The notes under the pieces are model-generated. The model was not told the DNA's origin. It worked only from the letters and a program-made list of their open reading frames with translations, and made no database searches. The position numbers and the translations under genes are program-made. A stretch of 64,000 nucleotides of DNA from Luteimicrobium xylanilyticum (GTDB lineage: Bacteria; Actinomycetota; Actinomycetes; Actinomycetales; Cellulomonadaceae). Where the stretch lies: contig NZ_CP045529.1 of the NCBI RefSeq assembly GCF_009429125.1, positions 186,001 through 250,000 on the forward strand. The letters run 5' to 3'. Position 1 is the stretch's first letter, and each line of letters begins with the position of its first letter. This document shows positions 33,616 through 41,326 of this stretch, piece after piece.

Positions 33616-34875
33616 ATGGCCTACCCGATCATCGACGTCGAGCTTCCCGCACCGGACGAGTTCCCGACTCTGTCCCTCGCAGAGCGCGACCGTCGTTACG
33701 CAGTGCTGCGCGCGACCATGTCGCGCGACGGACTCGACGCGCTCGTCGTGTTCGGTTCCGGCCGCGACACGTATGACCGGTACCTCACCAACGAGCCGCT
33801 CGGGACCGTCGCGGTGCTCACTGCGACGAGCGTCACGACGATCGGCCGCTACGCGCTCGCGCGACTCGACCCGTCCGGAGCGGCTTACGAGCGCTGGGTC
33901 GACGACGTGCGTCCGGGTCCGGTGCCGACCGTGCTGCGCGAGGTCCTCGGAGAGCACGGTCTCACGTCCGGGGTGAACGTCGGCGTCGTGGGTCTGACCG
34001 GCATGGGCTTCGCCGCGGACGACGGCTGGATCCCGTTCACCACGTGGCAGAAGGTCCTGGAGGTGCTCCCGGGCGTCACGTTCGTCGACGCGGGCGGCTG
34101 GTTCGAGCGCATGGCGCTCGTCAAGAGCCCCGAAGAGCGCGTCATGGTCCGCAAGGCGGCAGCGATCGGGGAGGCCGCGTGCGAGGCCTTCGTCGCCGCC
34201 GCCCGGGTCGGCGCCCGCGAGACCGAGGTCGCGGCCGCGACGCTCGGCGCCACCGTCGCGGGTGGCGGCTGGTGGTACGAGCCGATCATCTGCTTCCGCG
34301 CCGGACGAGACCGCTTCTCCTGGGGTCGTCCCGAGTGGATCGGAATGGGCGGTGGCGGCCGGGTGCTCCAGCCGGGCGACTCGGTCGCAGCCGAGCTGTT
34401 CAACTTCTACGGCGGCTTCGAGACCCAGCAGCAGATCGAGGCCCACATCGGCGAGCCCGACGCTCTCGTCCGCCGCCTCGAAGAGGTCTGCTTCGAGGCG
34501 TACGAGGACGGGCTCGACGTCCTCAGTCGGCCTGGCGCGACGTTCGACGAGCTCGCTGACGCCATGATGCAGCCCATGCTCCGCAACGGCTTCTGGAACA
34601 CCGGACCGCAGGTCCACGGCGTCGGACCGTGCTGGCCCAACAGCGCGACCCACCTCAACACCGCGTCGGACCCGATGTTCGACGGCTTGACCCTCCCACC
34701 TGTCAAGCCCCAGGACGGCGACATCGAGCTGGCGCCCGGCATGGCGTTCGCGTTCGAGCCCAACGCCATCCACCAGTACCGGCGCATCTGCATCGGCGGC
34801 ACGGTCATGCTCACCGAGGACGGGATCGAAGAGCTCAACCAGCTCGCGAAGACCGTCCAGGTGGTGCAGCCATGA
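33616..34875 (+). CDS. M24-family (pita-bread fold) protein, creatinase-like, metal site altered
   Basis: A 419-residue protein with an N-terminal creatinase-like domain (residues ~20-160) and the C-terminal pita-bread domain. Metal ligands of typical M24 peptidases are not retained: the DxG aspartate is Glu260 (AAELFNFYGG), the SD aspartate is Gln271 (FETQQQ), and the last Glu is Gly394/395 (CIGGTVMLTEDG); His334 (PQVHGVG) and Glu381 (MAFAFEPNA) remain. Loss of metal with conservation of the central His is the pattern of creatinase, which uses this fold without metal. A C-N hydrolase or lyase activity on a small N-rich substrate is therefore more likely than peptidase activity. First gene of a five-gene operon, AGGAGG 5 bases before ATG. 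Substrate unknown. Confidence 0.85.
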   Translation: MAYPIIDVELPAPDEFPTLSLAERDRRYAVLRATMSRDGLDALVVFGSGRDTYDRYLTNEPLGTVAVLTATSVTTIGRYALARLDPSGAAYERWVDDVRPGPVPTVLREVLGEHGLTSGVNVGVVGLTGMGFAADDGWIPFTTWQKVLEVLPGVTFVDAGGWFERMALVKSPEERVMVRKAAAIGEAACEAFVAAARVGARETEVAAATLGATVAGGGWWYEPIICFRAGRDRFSWGRPEWIGMGGGGRVLQPGDSVAAELFNFYGGFETQQQIEAHIGEPDALVRRLEEVCFEAYEDGLDVLSRPGATFDELADAMMQPMLRNGFWNTGPQVHGVGPCWPNSATHLNTASDPMFDGLTLPPVKPQDGDIELAPGMAFAFEPNAIHQYRRICIGGTVMLTEDGIEELNQLAKTVQVVQP

Positions 34876-35939
34876 CCCGGTACGGCACCGACGTCAAGCT
34901 CGCAGACGGAACGTCTTCGGCGTGGGGCGACCCGCTGGAGATGCTCGATGCCGTCCGCGACTTCGGTCTCGACGGCATCAACCTCCGCACGCTCGACGAG
35001 CTGAGCCCGACGCTGGACCCGGGCTTCCTGGGCGAGTGGGCGTCCCACGCGCGCGACCTCGGGCTTTACGTCGAGATGGGCCTCGGCAAGGTGAACCCCT
35101 ACATGACGGCTGAGCTGCCGCGCGTGCGCGACCTCGGCGAGGGCAGCTACCTGGCCGGGATGGAACGCATGATCGCGGTGTGCGCGGAGCACGGCTGGAC
35201 CAACACCTGGACGGCGCTGGGCGGATACAAGGGCCAGTACGACGGGCTCTACATCACCGACCGGTTTCGGGCGGAGGCACCGTGGCCGGACCAGCTCGCC
35301 GCGACCGCGAAGTTCCTGCACCGCCTCGCTCCCGCGCTGCGCGAGCACGGCGTGAGCCTCAACCTCGAGACGCACGAGGAGGCGACGACGTTCGAGCTCG
35401 TCCGTCTGGTCGAGGAGGTCGGGCCCGACGTGATCGGGATCTGCCTCGATCCCGGCAACATGCCTGTCCGCGGCGAGGTCCCGGATGAGGGGATCGCGCG
35501 CGTCGCGCCGTACGTGCGCAGCACTCAGCTGCGCGACGCCGCCCTGCTACGGACGGGTGACCGGATCTCGCGGTTCCTCGCGCCGTGCGGGGAGGGGATC
35601 GTCGACTGGGACGCGGCCCTGCGATCCGTGCTCACCCTCAACCCGGGCCTCAACCTCACGGTCGAGCCGATCGGGCCCGTGCGCGCCGAGATGCCGATCC
35701 TCGACCACGACCCGGTCTGGCTCGCGTCGCACGTCGATCTCGGCGCCGACGAGCTCGACCGGCTGCGTGCCGCGGCCGACGCCTACGCGTCGCGGGCGGC
35801 GGCCGGCGAGGTCGACGACCTCGAGCAGCTCCGGGCGGTGCGCCCGGCGAAAGCCGCGCACCACGACTTCCTGGCCCGCAGCGTCGCTCACCTGCGCGCC
35901 ACCGTCGCCGGCCTCGCGCCGGTCCCGTCGCCGGCTTAG
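34872..35939 (+). CDS. Xylose-isomerase-like TIM barrel protein, paralogue 1
   Basis: A 355-residue AP-endonuclease-2/xylose-isomerase-fold protein: DFGLDGINLRTLDELSPTLDPGFLGEW, LYVEMGLGKVNPY, SLNLETHEEATTFELVRL (first metal Glu), ICLDPGNMPV (Asp) and LTVEPIGPVRAEMPIL (last metal Glu). The middle His motif reads STQLRDA (Gln where most have His), so the metal site is slightly altered. The family includes sugar isomerases, epimerases and dehydratases. It overlaps the M24 stop by 4 bp (ATGA) and shares layout with the second TIM barrel at 37464, which suggests the two act on related substrates. Function unknown. Confidence 0.82.
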   Translation: MTRYGTDVKLADGTSSAWGDPLEMLDAVRDFGLDGINLRTLDELSPTLDPGFLGEWASHARDLGLYVEMGLGKVNPYMTAELPRVRDLGEGSYLAGMERMIAVCAEHGWTNTWTALGGYKGQYDGLYITDRFRAEAPWPDQLAATAKFLHRLAPALREHGVSLNLETHEEATTFELVRLVEEVGPDVIGICLDPGNMPVRGEVPDEGIARVAPYVRSTQLRDAALLRTGDRISRFLAPCGEGIVDWDAALRSVLTLNPGLNLTVEPIGPVRAEMPILDHDPVWLASHVDLGADELDRLRAAADAYASRAAAGEVDDLEQLRAVRPAKAAHHDFLARSVAHLRATVAGLAPVPSPA

Positions 35940-35950
35940 GGCCACCGGAC

Positions 35951-35972
35951 GGTCTCGGCCAGGCCCGAGACC
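35951..35972 (+). terminator. Intra-operon hairpin
   Basis: GGTCTCGG (35951-35958) pairs with CCGAGACC (35965-35972) around CCAGGC in the 91-bp gap between the first TIM barrel and the oxidase gene. It may be a weak attenuator. Confidence 0.4.
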
Positions 35973-36030
35973 GACCCCGCCCTCCGGCACCGATCCCCTG
36001 TACCCGCTTCGACGCACCCAGGAGCAGCGC

Positions 36031-37464
36031 ATGACCACCACCAGCCTCACGAGCGTCGCCGACGAGCTGCGCGCCCACCTCGACTGCGGCGTCCTCGGCC
36101 CCGACGACGTCGCGTACGATCAGGCGCGCCGCGTCTGGAACGCCGACATCGACCGCCTGCCGGCGGCGATCGTGCGATGCACGAGTGCCCGAGACGTCTC
36201 CCGAACGCTGACCTGGTGCGTCGCGCACGACCTGCCCGTGACGGTCCGGTCCGGCGGTCACAACCTCGCAGGGACGTCGGTCGCCGACGGCGCGGTGCTG
36301 ATCGACACCGCACTGATCGATCACGTCCGGATCGACACCGAGGCGCGCACCGTCACCGTCGGCGCCGGCTGCCGCTGGGGCGACGTGGACCGCCCCGCTT
36401 CCGAGCTCGACATCGCCGTGCCCGCCGGGGTCGTCTCGCACACCGGGGTCGCCGGCCTGACGCTCGGTGGAGGCTTCGGGTACCTGGCGCGCCAGTTCGG
36501 CGCGACGGTCGACTGGGTGCAGGAGATCGAGGTCGTGGTCGCCGACGGCAGCGTCCTGAGGGCCAGCTCAGACGAGCACGCCGACCTCTTCTGGGCGCTC
36601 AAGGGGGCCGGGCACAACTTCGGGGTCGCGACCGAGTTCGTCTTCCGGTACGTCGACCTGCCGGGTCTCGCGACGGTCCGCCAGTGCCTCTACGGCGCTT
36701 CGGACCGCAAGCGGCTCATCGAGCGGTTCGCGCAGTGGGGACCGGACGCCCCGGCGAACGTCGGCACGTACGTGCGGCTGCTGCGCGCTCCCGAGTACTG
36801 GTCGCAGATCCCGGCCGCGCACCGCGGTGAGCCGATCCTGTCGGTGGCGACCGTCACCTACGGTGACCCCGCCGACGAGCCCGAGCTCACCGCCGGCATG
36901 TTCGCCGACGTCGAGCCCATCTGGTCGTCCGTGCGCAGCATCCCGCACGTCACGCTCCAGCACGCCACCGACGACGAGTTCCGCTACGGCGTCGCCCACT
37001 ACTGGAAGCACCTGTTCCTCAAGGAGCTCACCCCCGAGGCGATCGACACCGTGATCGAGCAGGCCGACGCCTATCCGGGCCGTGCTCTGAACTCGAGCGC
37101 ATTCATCGCCCACCAGCTCATGTGCCCGTTCGAGATGATCGCCGGCAGCCGTACGCCTCGCGACGGCTCGAACGACTCGACCGCTGGGGTCGGAAGCCTG
37201 TACAGCGCCAACATCGGCGCCGACTGGGAGTACCCGGGAGAGAAGGCGCCGCTCGTGGCTTGGGCGAAGGCGTTCGACGAGGCGATGCGTCCCTATCAGG
37301 GCGGCACCTACGTGAACTTCGCGTCCGAGGGTGGGGACGACGCCGCCGCGCGTGCCGTCTACGGGACGAAGTACGACAGGCTGGTCCAGGTCAAGCAGCG
37401 CTACGACGCGGCGAACGTGTTCGCCCGCGGCCTCGTCGACCTCACCCGGCACGAGGAGGCGTGA
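36031..37464 (+). CDS. FAD-linked oxidase with BBE domain (covalent flavin, 6-hydroxynicotine-oxidase-like)
   Basis: A 477-residue PCMH-fold flavoenzyme. His77 in VRSGGHNLAGTSVADG is the 8-alpha-histidyl FAD attachment site. The position used for a second, cysteinyl bond in berberine-bridge enzymes is Thr (SHTGVAGLTLGGGFGYL), so attachment should be single. The C-terminal BBE motif ends with YVNFASEGGDD and YDAANVF. Such enzymes oxidise alcohols, amines or sugars with O2, giving H2O2. It lies between the two TIM-barrel genes, with a TGATG overlap to the second. No signal peptide, so cytosolic. Likely oxidises an intermediate of the pathway; substrate unknown. Confidence 0.9.
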   Translation: MTTTSLTSVADELRAHLDCGVLGPDDVAYDQARRVWNADIDRLPAAIVRCTSARDVSRTLTWCVAHDLPVTVRSGGHNLAGTSVADGAVLIDTALIDHVRIDTEARTVTVGAGCRWGDVDRPASELDIAVPAGVVSHTGVAGLTLGGGFGYLARQFGATVDWVQEIEVVVADGSVLRASSDEHADLFWALKGAGHNFGVATEFVFRYVDLPGLATVRQCLYGASDRKRLIERFAQWGPDAPANVGTYVRLLRAPEYWSQIPAAHRGEPILSVATVTYGDPADEPELTAGMFADVEPIWSSVRSIPHVTLQHATDDEFRYGVAHYWKHLFLKELTPEAIDTVIEQADAYPGRALNSSAFIAHQLMCPFEMIAGSRTPRDGSNDSTAGVGSLYSANIGADWEYPGEKAPLVAWAKAFDEAMRPYQGGTYVNFASEGGDDAAARAVYGTKYDRLVQVKQRYDAANVFARGLVDLTRHEEA

Positions 37465-38507
37465 TGCGGGTCGGCACCGACTCCAGCAAGTTCCCGGGCG
37501 CCCTGGCTCACGGAGCCGCGTGGACGTTCGAGGAAGCGGCCCGGCACGGCCTGGACGGGGTGTTCCTGCGCTCGCCGTGGGAGCTGTCGTCGACCCTCGA
37601 CGTCGGCGAGATGCGTGAGGCGCTCGCGGTGGCCGCCGGGCTCGGTCTCTACGTGCAGGTGGGCATCGGCAAGGTCGACCCGTTCACCGCGCCGGAGCTG
37701 CCGCAGATCCGCGACCACGGGGACGGCGACTACGTCCGGGGCCTGGTGCGGCTCGTGGGCACGCTGACCGACCTCGGGATCACCGACCTGTGGGCCGCGA
37801 CGTGCAACTACCAGTTCCGCTACCGGTCCATCCTCGCCTGCGACCGCTTTCGGACGGACGTCTCGTGGCCGGACCAGCTCGTGGCGACGTCGCGCGTGCT
37901 CGATCTCCTGGCGCCCGCGCTGCGTGCGAACGGCGCGCACCTCGATCTCGAGACTCACGAGGAGATCACCTCGCGCGAGGTGGTCGCGCTCGTCGAGGGC
38001 GCCGGGCCGGACGCGTTCGGGATCACGTTCGACACCGCCAACGTCCTGGTGCGTGGTGAGGACCCGGTCGCCGCCGCGCGCCGGGTCGCCCCCTACGTCC
38101 GTGCGACGCATGCGCGCGATGTCGCCCTGCACACCACGGAGAACGGTATCGGGCGCTTCCTGCTGCCCGTCGGGGAGGGAGTCCTGGACTGGCCGGCGAT
38201 CGTCGGCGCCCTGCTCGACGCGAACCCGGACCTTCCCGTGTCGGTCGAGGGCGTCACGACCTCGCGCGCCGAGATGACGCTGTGGGTGGACGACGCGCGC
38301 TGGTACGAGTCCGACCCCGGCCTCGACCCGGTCGAGCTGGCTCGCGTCCGTGAGCTCACGGCGGCCTACGAGGCGCGGGCGAGGACGGGTGACGCGCCGA
38401 CGCTCGACCAGCTCCGCTCGCCGCTCGACGAGGCGGAGTCCTTGGCTTTCGTGCTCGACAGCGCACGTGCGCTGCGCGGCTTCGCGACCCGCAGGGCCGC
38501 GGCGTGA
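37464..38507 (+). CDS. Xylose-isomerase-like TIM barrel protein, paralogue 2
   Basis: A 347-residue relative of the protein at 34872: HGLDGVFLRSPWELSSTLDVGEM, LYVQVGIGKVDPF, HLDLETHEEITSREVVALVE, ITFDTANVLV, ATHARDVAL (His present here, unlike paralogue 1) and LPVSVEGVTTSRAEMTL. The metal-binding set Glu-Asp-His-Glu appears complete. Shared blocks (GLYVxxGxGKVxPF/Y, LETHEE, RAEMxxx) show common descent with paralogue 1. ATG overlaps the oxidase stop (TGATG), and its stop overlaps the next GTG. Probably an isomerase or epimerase acting next to the oxidase. Confidence 0.82.
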   Translation: MRVGTDSSKFPGALAHGAAWTFEEAARHGLDGVFLRSPWELSSTLDVGEMREALAVAAGLGLYVQVGIGKVDPFTAPELPQIRDHGDGDYVRGLVRLVGTLTDLGITDLWAATCNYQFRYRSILACDRFRTDVSWPDQLVATSRVLDLLAPALRANGAHLDLETHEEITSREVVALVEGAGPDAFGITFDTANVLVRGEDPVAAARRVAPYVRATHARDVALHTTENGIGRFLLPVGEGVLDWPAIVGALLDANPDLPVSVEGVTTSRAEMTLWVDDARWYESDPGLDPVELARVRELTAAYEARARTGDAPTLDQLRSPLDEAESLAFVLDSARALRGFATRRAAA

Positions 38508-39775
38508 TCGTCGCGCGGGCCCGGATCGGCGGCGTCCGGGGGCTGGTCGACGTCCACGTCGCCGACGGACTCGTGACCTCCGTCGAGCCGTGGGCGCCGG
38601 ACCGGCCCCCGGTCGGCGACGACGTGCTCGACGTCGACGGTCACGTCGTGCTGCCGGGACTCGTCGAGTCCCACCTCCACCTCGACAAGGCGCTGCTAGG
38701 CGGGCCTTCGGGCGGCTCTGACCTGCAGGGGGCGATCGCCTGGACCGCGGCGCGCAAGGCCGACTTCACGCGCGAGGACGTCGCGGACCGAGCGCGCCGG
38801 GTCGCCCGGCTGGCGCTCGAGAACGGCACCACCACGGTCCGCGCGCACACCGAGGTCGACCCCGGCGTCGGGCTCGTCGGGGTGGAGGGCGTGCTGGAGG
38901 TCGCCGAGGAGGTCCGTGAGACGCAGCGGATCCAGGTCGCCGTGTTTCCCCAGGAGGGGCTGCTCGTGCGGCCGGGGACCCTCGAGCTGGTGCGTGAGGG
39001 CCTCCGTGGGCCCGACACGGTGGTCGGCGGCTGCCCCTACGTGGAGCCCGACCGCGAGGCCGCCGAGCGGCACGTCGAGATCGTCCTGGACCTCGCGGTC
39101 GAGCACGGCGTCCCCGCAGACCTGCACCTCGACCTCGCCGACGACGCCGACGACCCGCGCTTCACGCTCGCCGAGCACGTCGCGCGGGCCACCATCGACC
39201 GCGGGCTGCAGGGGCGCGTGGCGATCGGGCACGTCACGACCCTCGCCGCGATGCCACGGGACGACCGGGCACGGGTCCTGGCCGCGCTCGCTGCCGCCGA
39301 CGTCACGGTGACCGTCCTGCCGGCCACCGACCTGTACCTGTCGGGCCGCGACGACGAGCGCAACGCGCGTCGCGGTGTGGCGCCGCTGCGCGAGCTGTGG
39401 GCCGCGGGCGTCCCGGTCGCCGTGTCGTCGAACAACGTCCGCAACGCGTTCACCCCGACGGGTCGCGCCGACCTGCTCGACATGGCGCTGCTCGCGGCTC
39501 GGGTGGGTCACGTGTCCGAGCCCGACGAGCTGGACCACCTCGTGGCAGCCGTCACGGACGTCCCGCGCCGCCTCGTCGATCCGGAGATCCCCGCCGGGAT
39601 CACGCCGGGCGCACGCGGTGACCTCGTGGTGCTCGATGCACGCGATTCCGGGCAGGTCCTGCTCGACCAGCCGCGTCGGCTCGCTGTCGTCCGTGGTGGG
39701 CGAGTCGCGTGGACCGACCTTCCTGCCGTTGCCGTGCCGGGCTCGCTGGTCCTGGACCGTCGCGCAGCGTGCTGA
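38504..39775 (+). CDS. CodA-like amidohydrolase with altered active site
   Basis: A 423-residue relative of the protein at 25943. His57/His59 (ESHLHLDK), His208 (DLHLD) and His243 (IGHVTTL) are kept, but the catalytic Glu of CodA is Leu211 (DLHLDLADD) and the metal Asp is Asn310 (VSSNNVRNAF). Loss of both acidic residues suggests a different mechanism (for example hydrolysis rather than deamination) or a binding role; some CodA-like proteins carry the SNN variant, so loss of activity is not implied. It starts with GTG at 38504 overlapping the TIM gene by 4 bp, and is last in the operon. Substrate unknown. Confidence 0.82.
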   Translation: MIVARARIGGVRGLVDVHVADGLVTSVEPWAPDRPPVGDDVLDVDGHVVLPGLVESHLHLDKALLGGPSGGSDLQGAIAWTAARKADFTREDVADRARRVARLALENGTTTVRAHTEVDPGVGLVGVEGVLEVAEEVRETQRIQVAVFPQEGLLVRPGTLELVREGLRGPDTVVGGCPYVEPDREAAERHVEIVLDLAVEHGVPADLHLDLADDADDPRFTLAEHVARATIDRGLQGRVAIGHVTTLAAMPRDDRARVLAALAAADVTVTVLPATDLYLSGRDDERNARRGVAPLRELWAAGVPVAVSSNNVRNAFTPTGRADLLDMALLAARVGHVSEPDELDHLVAAVTDVPRRLVDPEIPAGITPGARGDLVVLDARDSGQVLLDQPRRLAVVRGGRVAWTDLPAVAVPGSLVLDRRAAC

Positions 39776-39817
39776 CCGGACGGGGCCCGCAGCCGATCGG
39801 CCTCGTCGGTGCGGCCG

Positions 39818-40324
39818 TCAGCCGCCCGGTGTGGGTGCCGCGGGAGGCGACCAGGCGCCGTCGTCCCTGATGGCGCGGGCGATGCGTCGGCTGATCTCGC
39901 GGAGCTGGCGGGTCTGGGGCTGCGTGAGCCGGTCGAGGACGAGCCGGTGGACCGTCTCGGTGTGGCCGGGTGTGGCGTCGTCGACCTTCTGCCGGCCGAG
40001 GTCGGTGAGCAGCGCGAGGGTGTAGCGGCCGTCCTCGGGGTCGGGGGTGCGTCGCAGCCAGCCCTTGGCCTCCAGACGTGTCGCCGCGCGGGACAGACGG
40101 GAGAGCGTGCTGTTCGCGTAGCCGGCGAGCACGCTCATCCGGAGCGTGCGGCCCGGGGCGGTGGACAGCGCGTAGAGGACGCCGTACTCGAAGTGCGTGA
40201 GCTGGGCGTCGCGCTGGAGCTGGGTGTCGAGCGCGGCGGGAAGCCACTCGAGCACGGTCGCCAGGGCGGCCCAGGTCTCGAGGTCGTCGCCCACGAGCGT
40301 CGTGGGGGTGCGGGGGGCCGGCAT
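39818..40324 (-). CDS. MarR-family transcriptional regulator
   Basis: A 168-residue winged-HTH regulator: LTHFEYGVLYALSTAPGRTLRMSVLAGYANSTLSRLSRAATRLEAKGWLRR with the wing around PDPEDGRYTLALLTDLGR, the standard MarR layout. MarR proteins dimerise and release DNA on binding phenolic or other small ligands. The gene is divergent from an SDR gene, with two matching palindromes in the gap, so it probably represses that gene and itself. ATG at 40322-40324. Confidence 0.92.
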   Translation of the reverse strand: MPAPRTPTTLVGDDLETWAALATVLEWLPAALDTQLQRDAQLTHFEYGVLYALSTAPGRTLRMSVLAGYANSTLSRLSRAATRLEAKGWLRRTPDPEDGRYTLALLTDLGRQKVDDATPGHTETVHRLVLDRLTQPQTRQLREISRRIARAIRDDGAWSPPAAPTPGG

Positions 40325-40368
40325 GGCAGCAGCGTACCGATCCGTGCCACGGACCCGTGCCGCGGTCG

Positions 40369-40416
40369 CTTGCTCAGGCAAGTCGAACCCGCGTACGTTT
40401 GACTTGCCTGAGCAAG
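40369..40416. promoter_or_regulatory. Twin MarR operators (CTTGCYYRRGCAAG)
   Basis: CTTGCTCAGGCAAG (40369-40382) and CTTGCCTGAGCAAG (40403-40416) are each palindromic and are inverted copies of one another, with 16-bp arms including the flanking TC/GA (40369-40384 and 40401-40416). Centres are 34 bp apart. They occupy the gap between the marR and SDR genes. Confidence 0.75.
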
Positions 40417-40456
40417 TGAATGTCCGGCGCGAGCCGGCAGTGGACGACGGGACGAC

Positions 40457-41248
40457 ATGGATCTGGGACTGGCAGGGAAGAAGGCCTTCGTGAGCGGGTC
40501 GACGCAGGGGATCGGGTACGCGATCGCCGAGGCGCTGCTGCGCGAGGGTGCGGTGGTCACGGTCAACGGGCGCCACGAGGACGGGGTGCGGGGCGCCGTC
40601 GACCGCCTGCGCGCCGCCGTGCCGGGCGCCGACGTCTCCGGGATCCCCGCGGACTTCGAGGACCCGGCGCAGGTGCAGGGGCTGCTCGACCGCCTCGGTG
40701 ACGTCGACGTCCTCGTCAACAACGTGGGCGTCTTCGACGTCGTCCCGTTCGACGCGATCCCCGACGACGAGTGGCGGCGGTACTTCGAGGTCAACGTGAT
40801 GAGCGGGGTCCGACTCTCCCGGCACCTGCTCGGCGGGATGCTGGCCCGCGGCTGGGGCCGGATCCTCTTCGTCGCGAGCGAGTCCGGCGTGAACGTGCCC
40901 GCGGACATGACGCACTACGGCGTGACCAAGGCCGGGACCCTGGCGCTGAGCAACGGTCTCGCGAAGCTCACCCGCGGCACGGACGTCACCGTGAACACGA
41001 TCCTCGGAGGGCCGACGTACTCCGACGGCGTCGCTCGCGCGGTCGAGGAGATCGCGCAGGCGCAGGGCGTTCCCGCCGACGACCTCAAGGGCGCGATCGT
41101 CGCCGAGAACCGGACGTCCCTGCTGCAGCGCTTCATCGACCCGGACGAGATCGCGAGCCTCGCGGTCTACCTCGCGAGCCCGCTCTCGTCCGCGACCAAC
41201 GGCGCCGCGCTGCGTGCCGACGGCGGGGTCCTGACGACCGTCCTCTGA
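40457..41248 (+). CDS. SDR-family NAD(P)-dependent oxidoreductase
   Basis: A 263-residue FabG-like SDR: GKKAFVSGSTQGIGYAIAE (cofactor motif near 12-18), NNVGVFD, catalytic Ser in VASESG, Tyr-x-x-x-Lys in HYGVTKAG. Probably reduces or oxidises a carbonyl/hydroxyl of the inducing aromatic or aliphatic compound. It is the sole target of the divergent MarR palindromes. Ends 79 bp before the convergent sigma-factor gene. The substrate cannot be read. Confidence 0.88.
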   Translation: MDLGLAGKKAFVSGSTQGIGYAIAEALLREGAVVTVNGRHEDGVRGAVDRLRAAVPGADVSGIPADFEDPAQVQGLLDRLGDVDVLVNNVGVFDVVPFDAIPDDEWRRYFEVNVMSGVRLSRHLLGGMLARGWGRILFVASESGVNVPADMTHYGVTKAGTLALSNGLAKLTRGTDVTVNTILGGPTYSDGVARAVEEIAQAQGVPADDLKGAIVAENRTSLLQRFIDPDEIASLAVYLASPLSSATNGAALRADGGVLTTVL

Positions 41249-41326
41249 CCGGGGGGACGCGCTGGCGCGGCGGTCCGCGGAGGCAGCGACGCCCGACGGC
41301 GCACGCGCGGCCGGCCAGGGTCGGCG

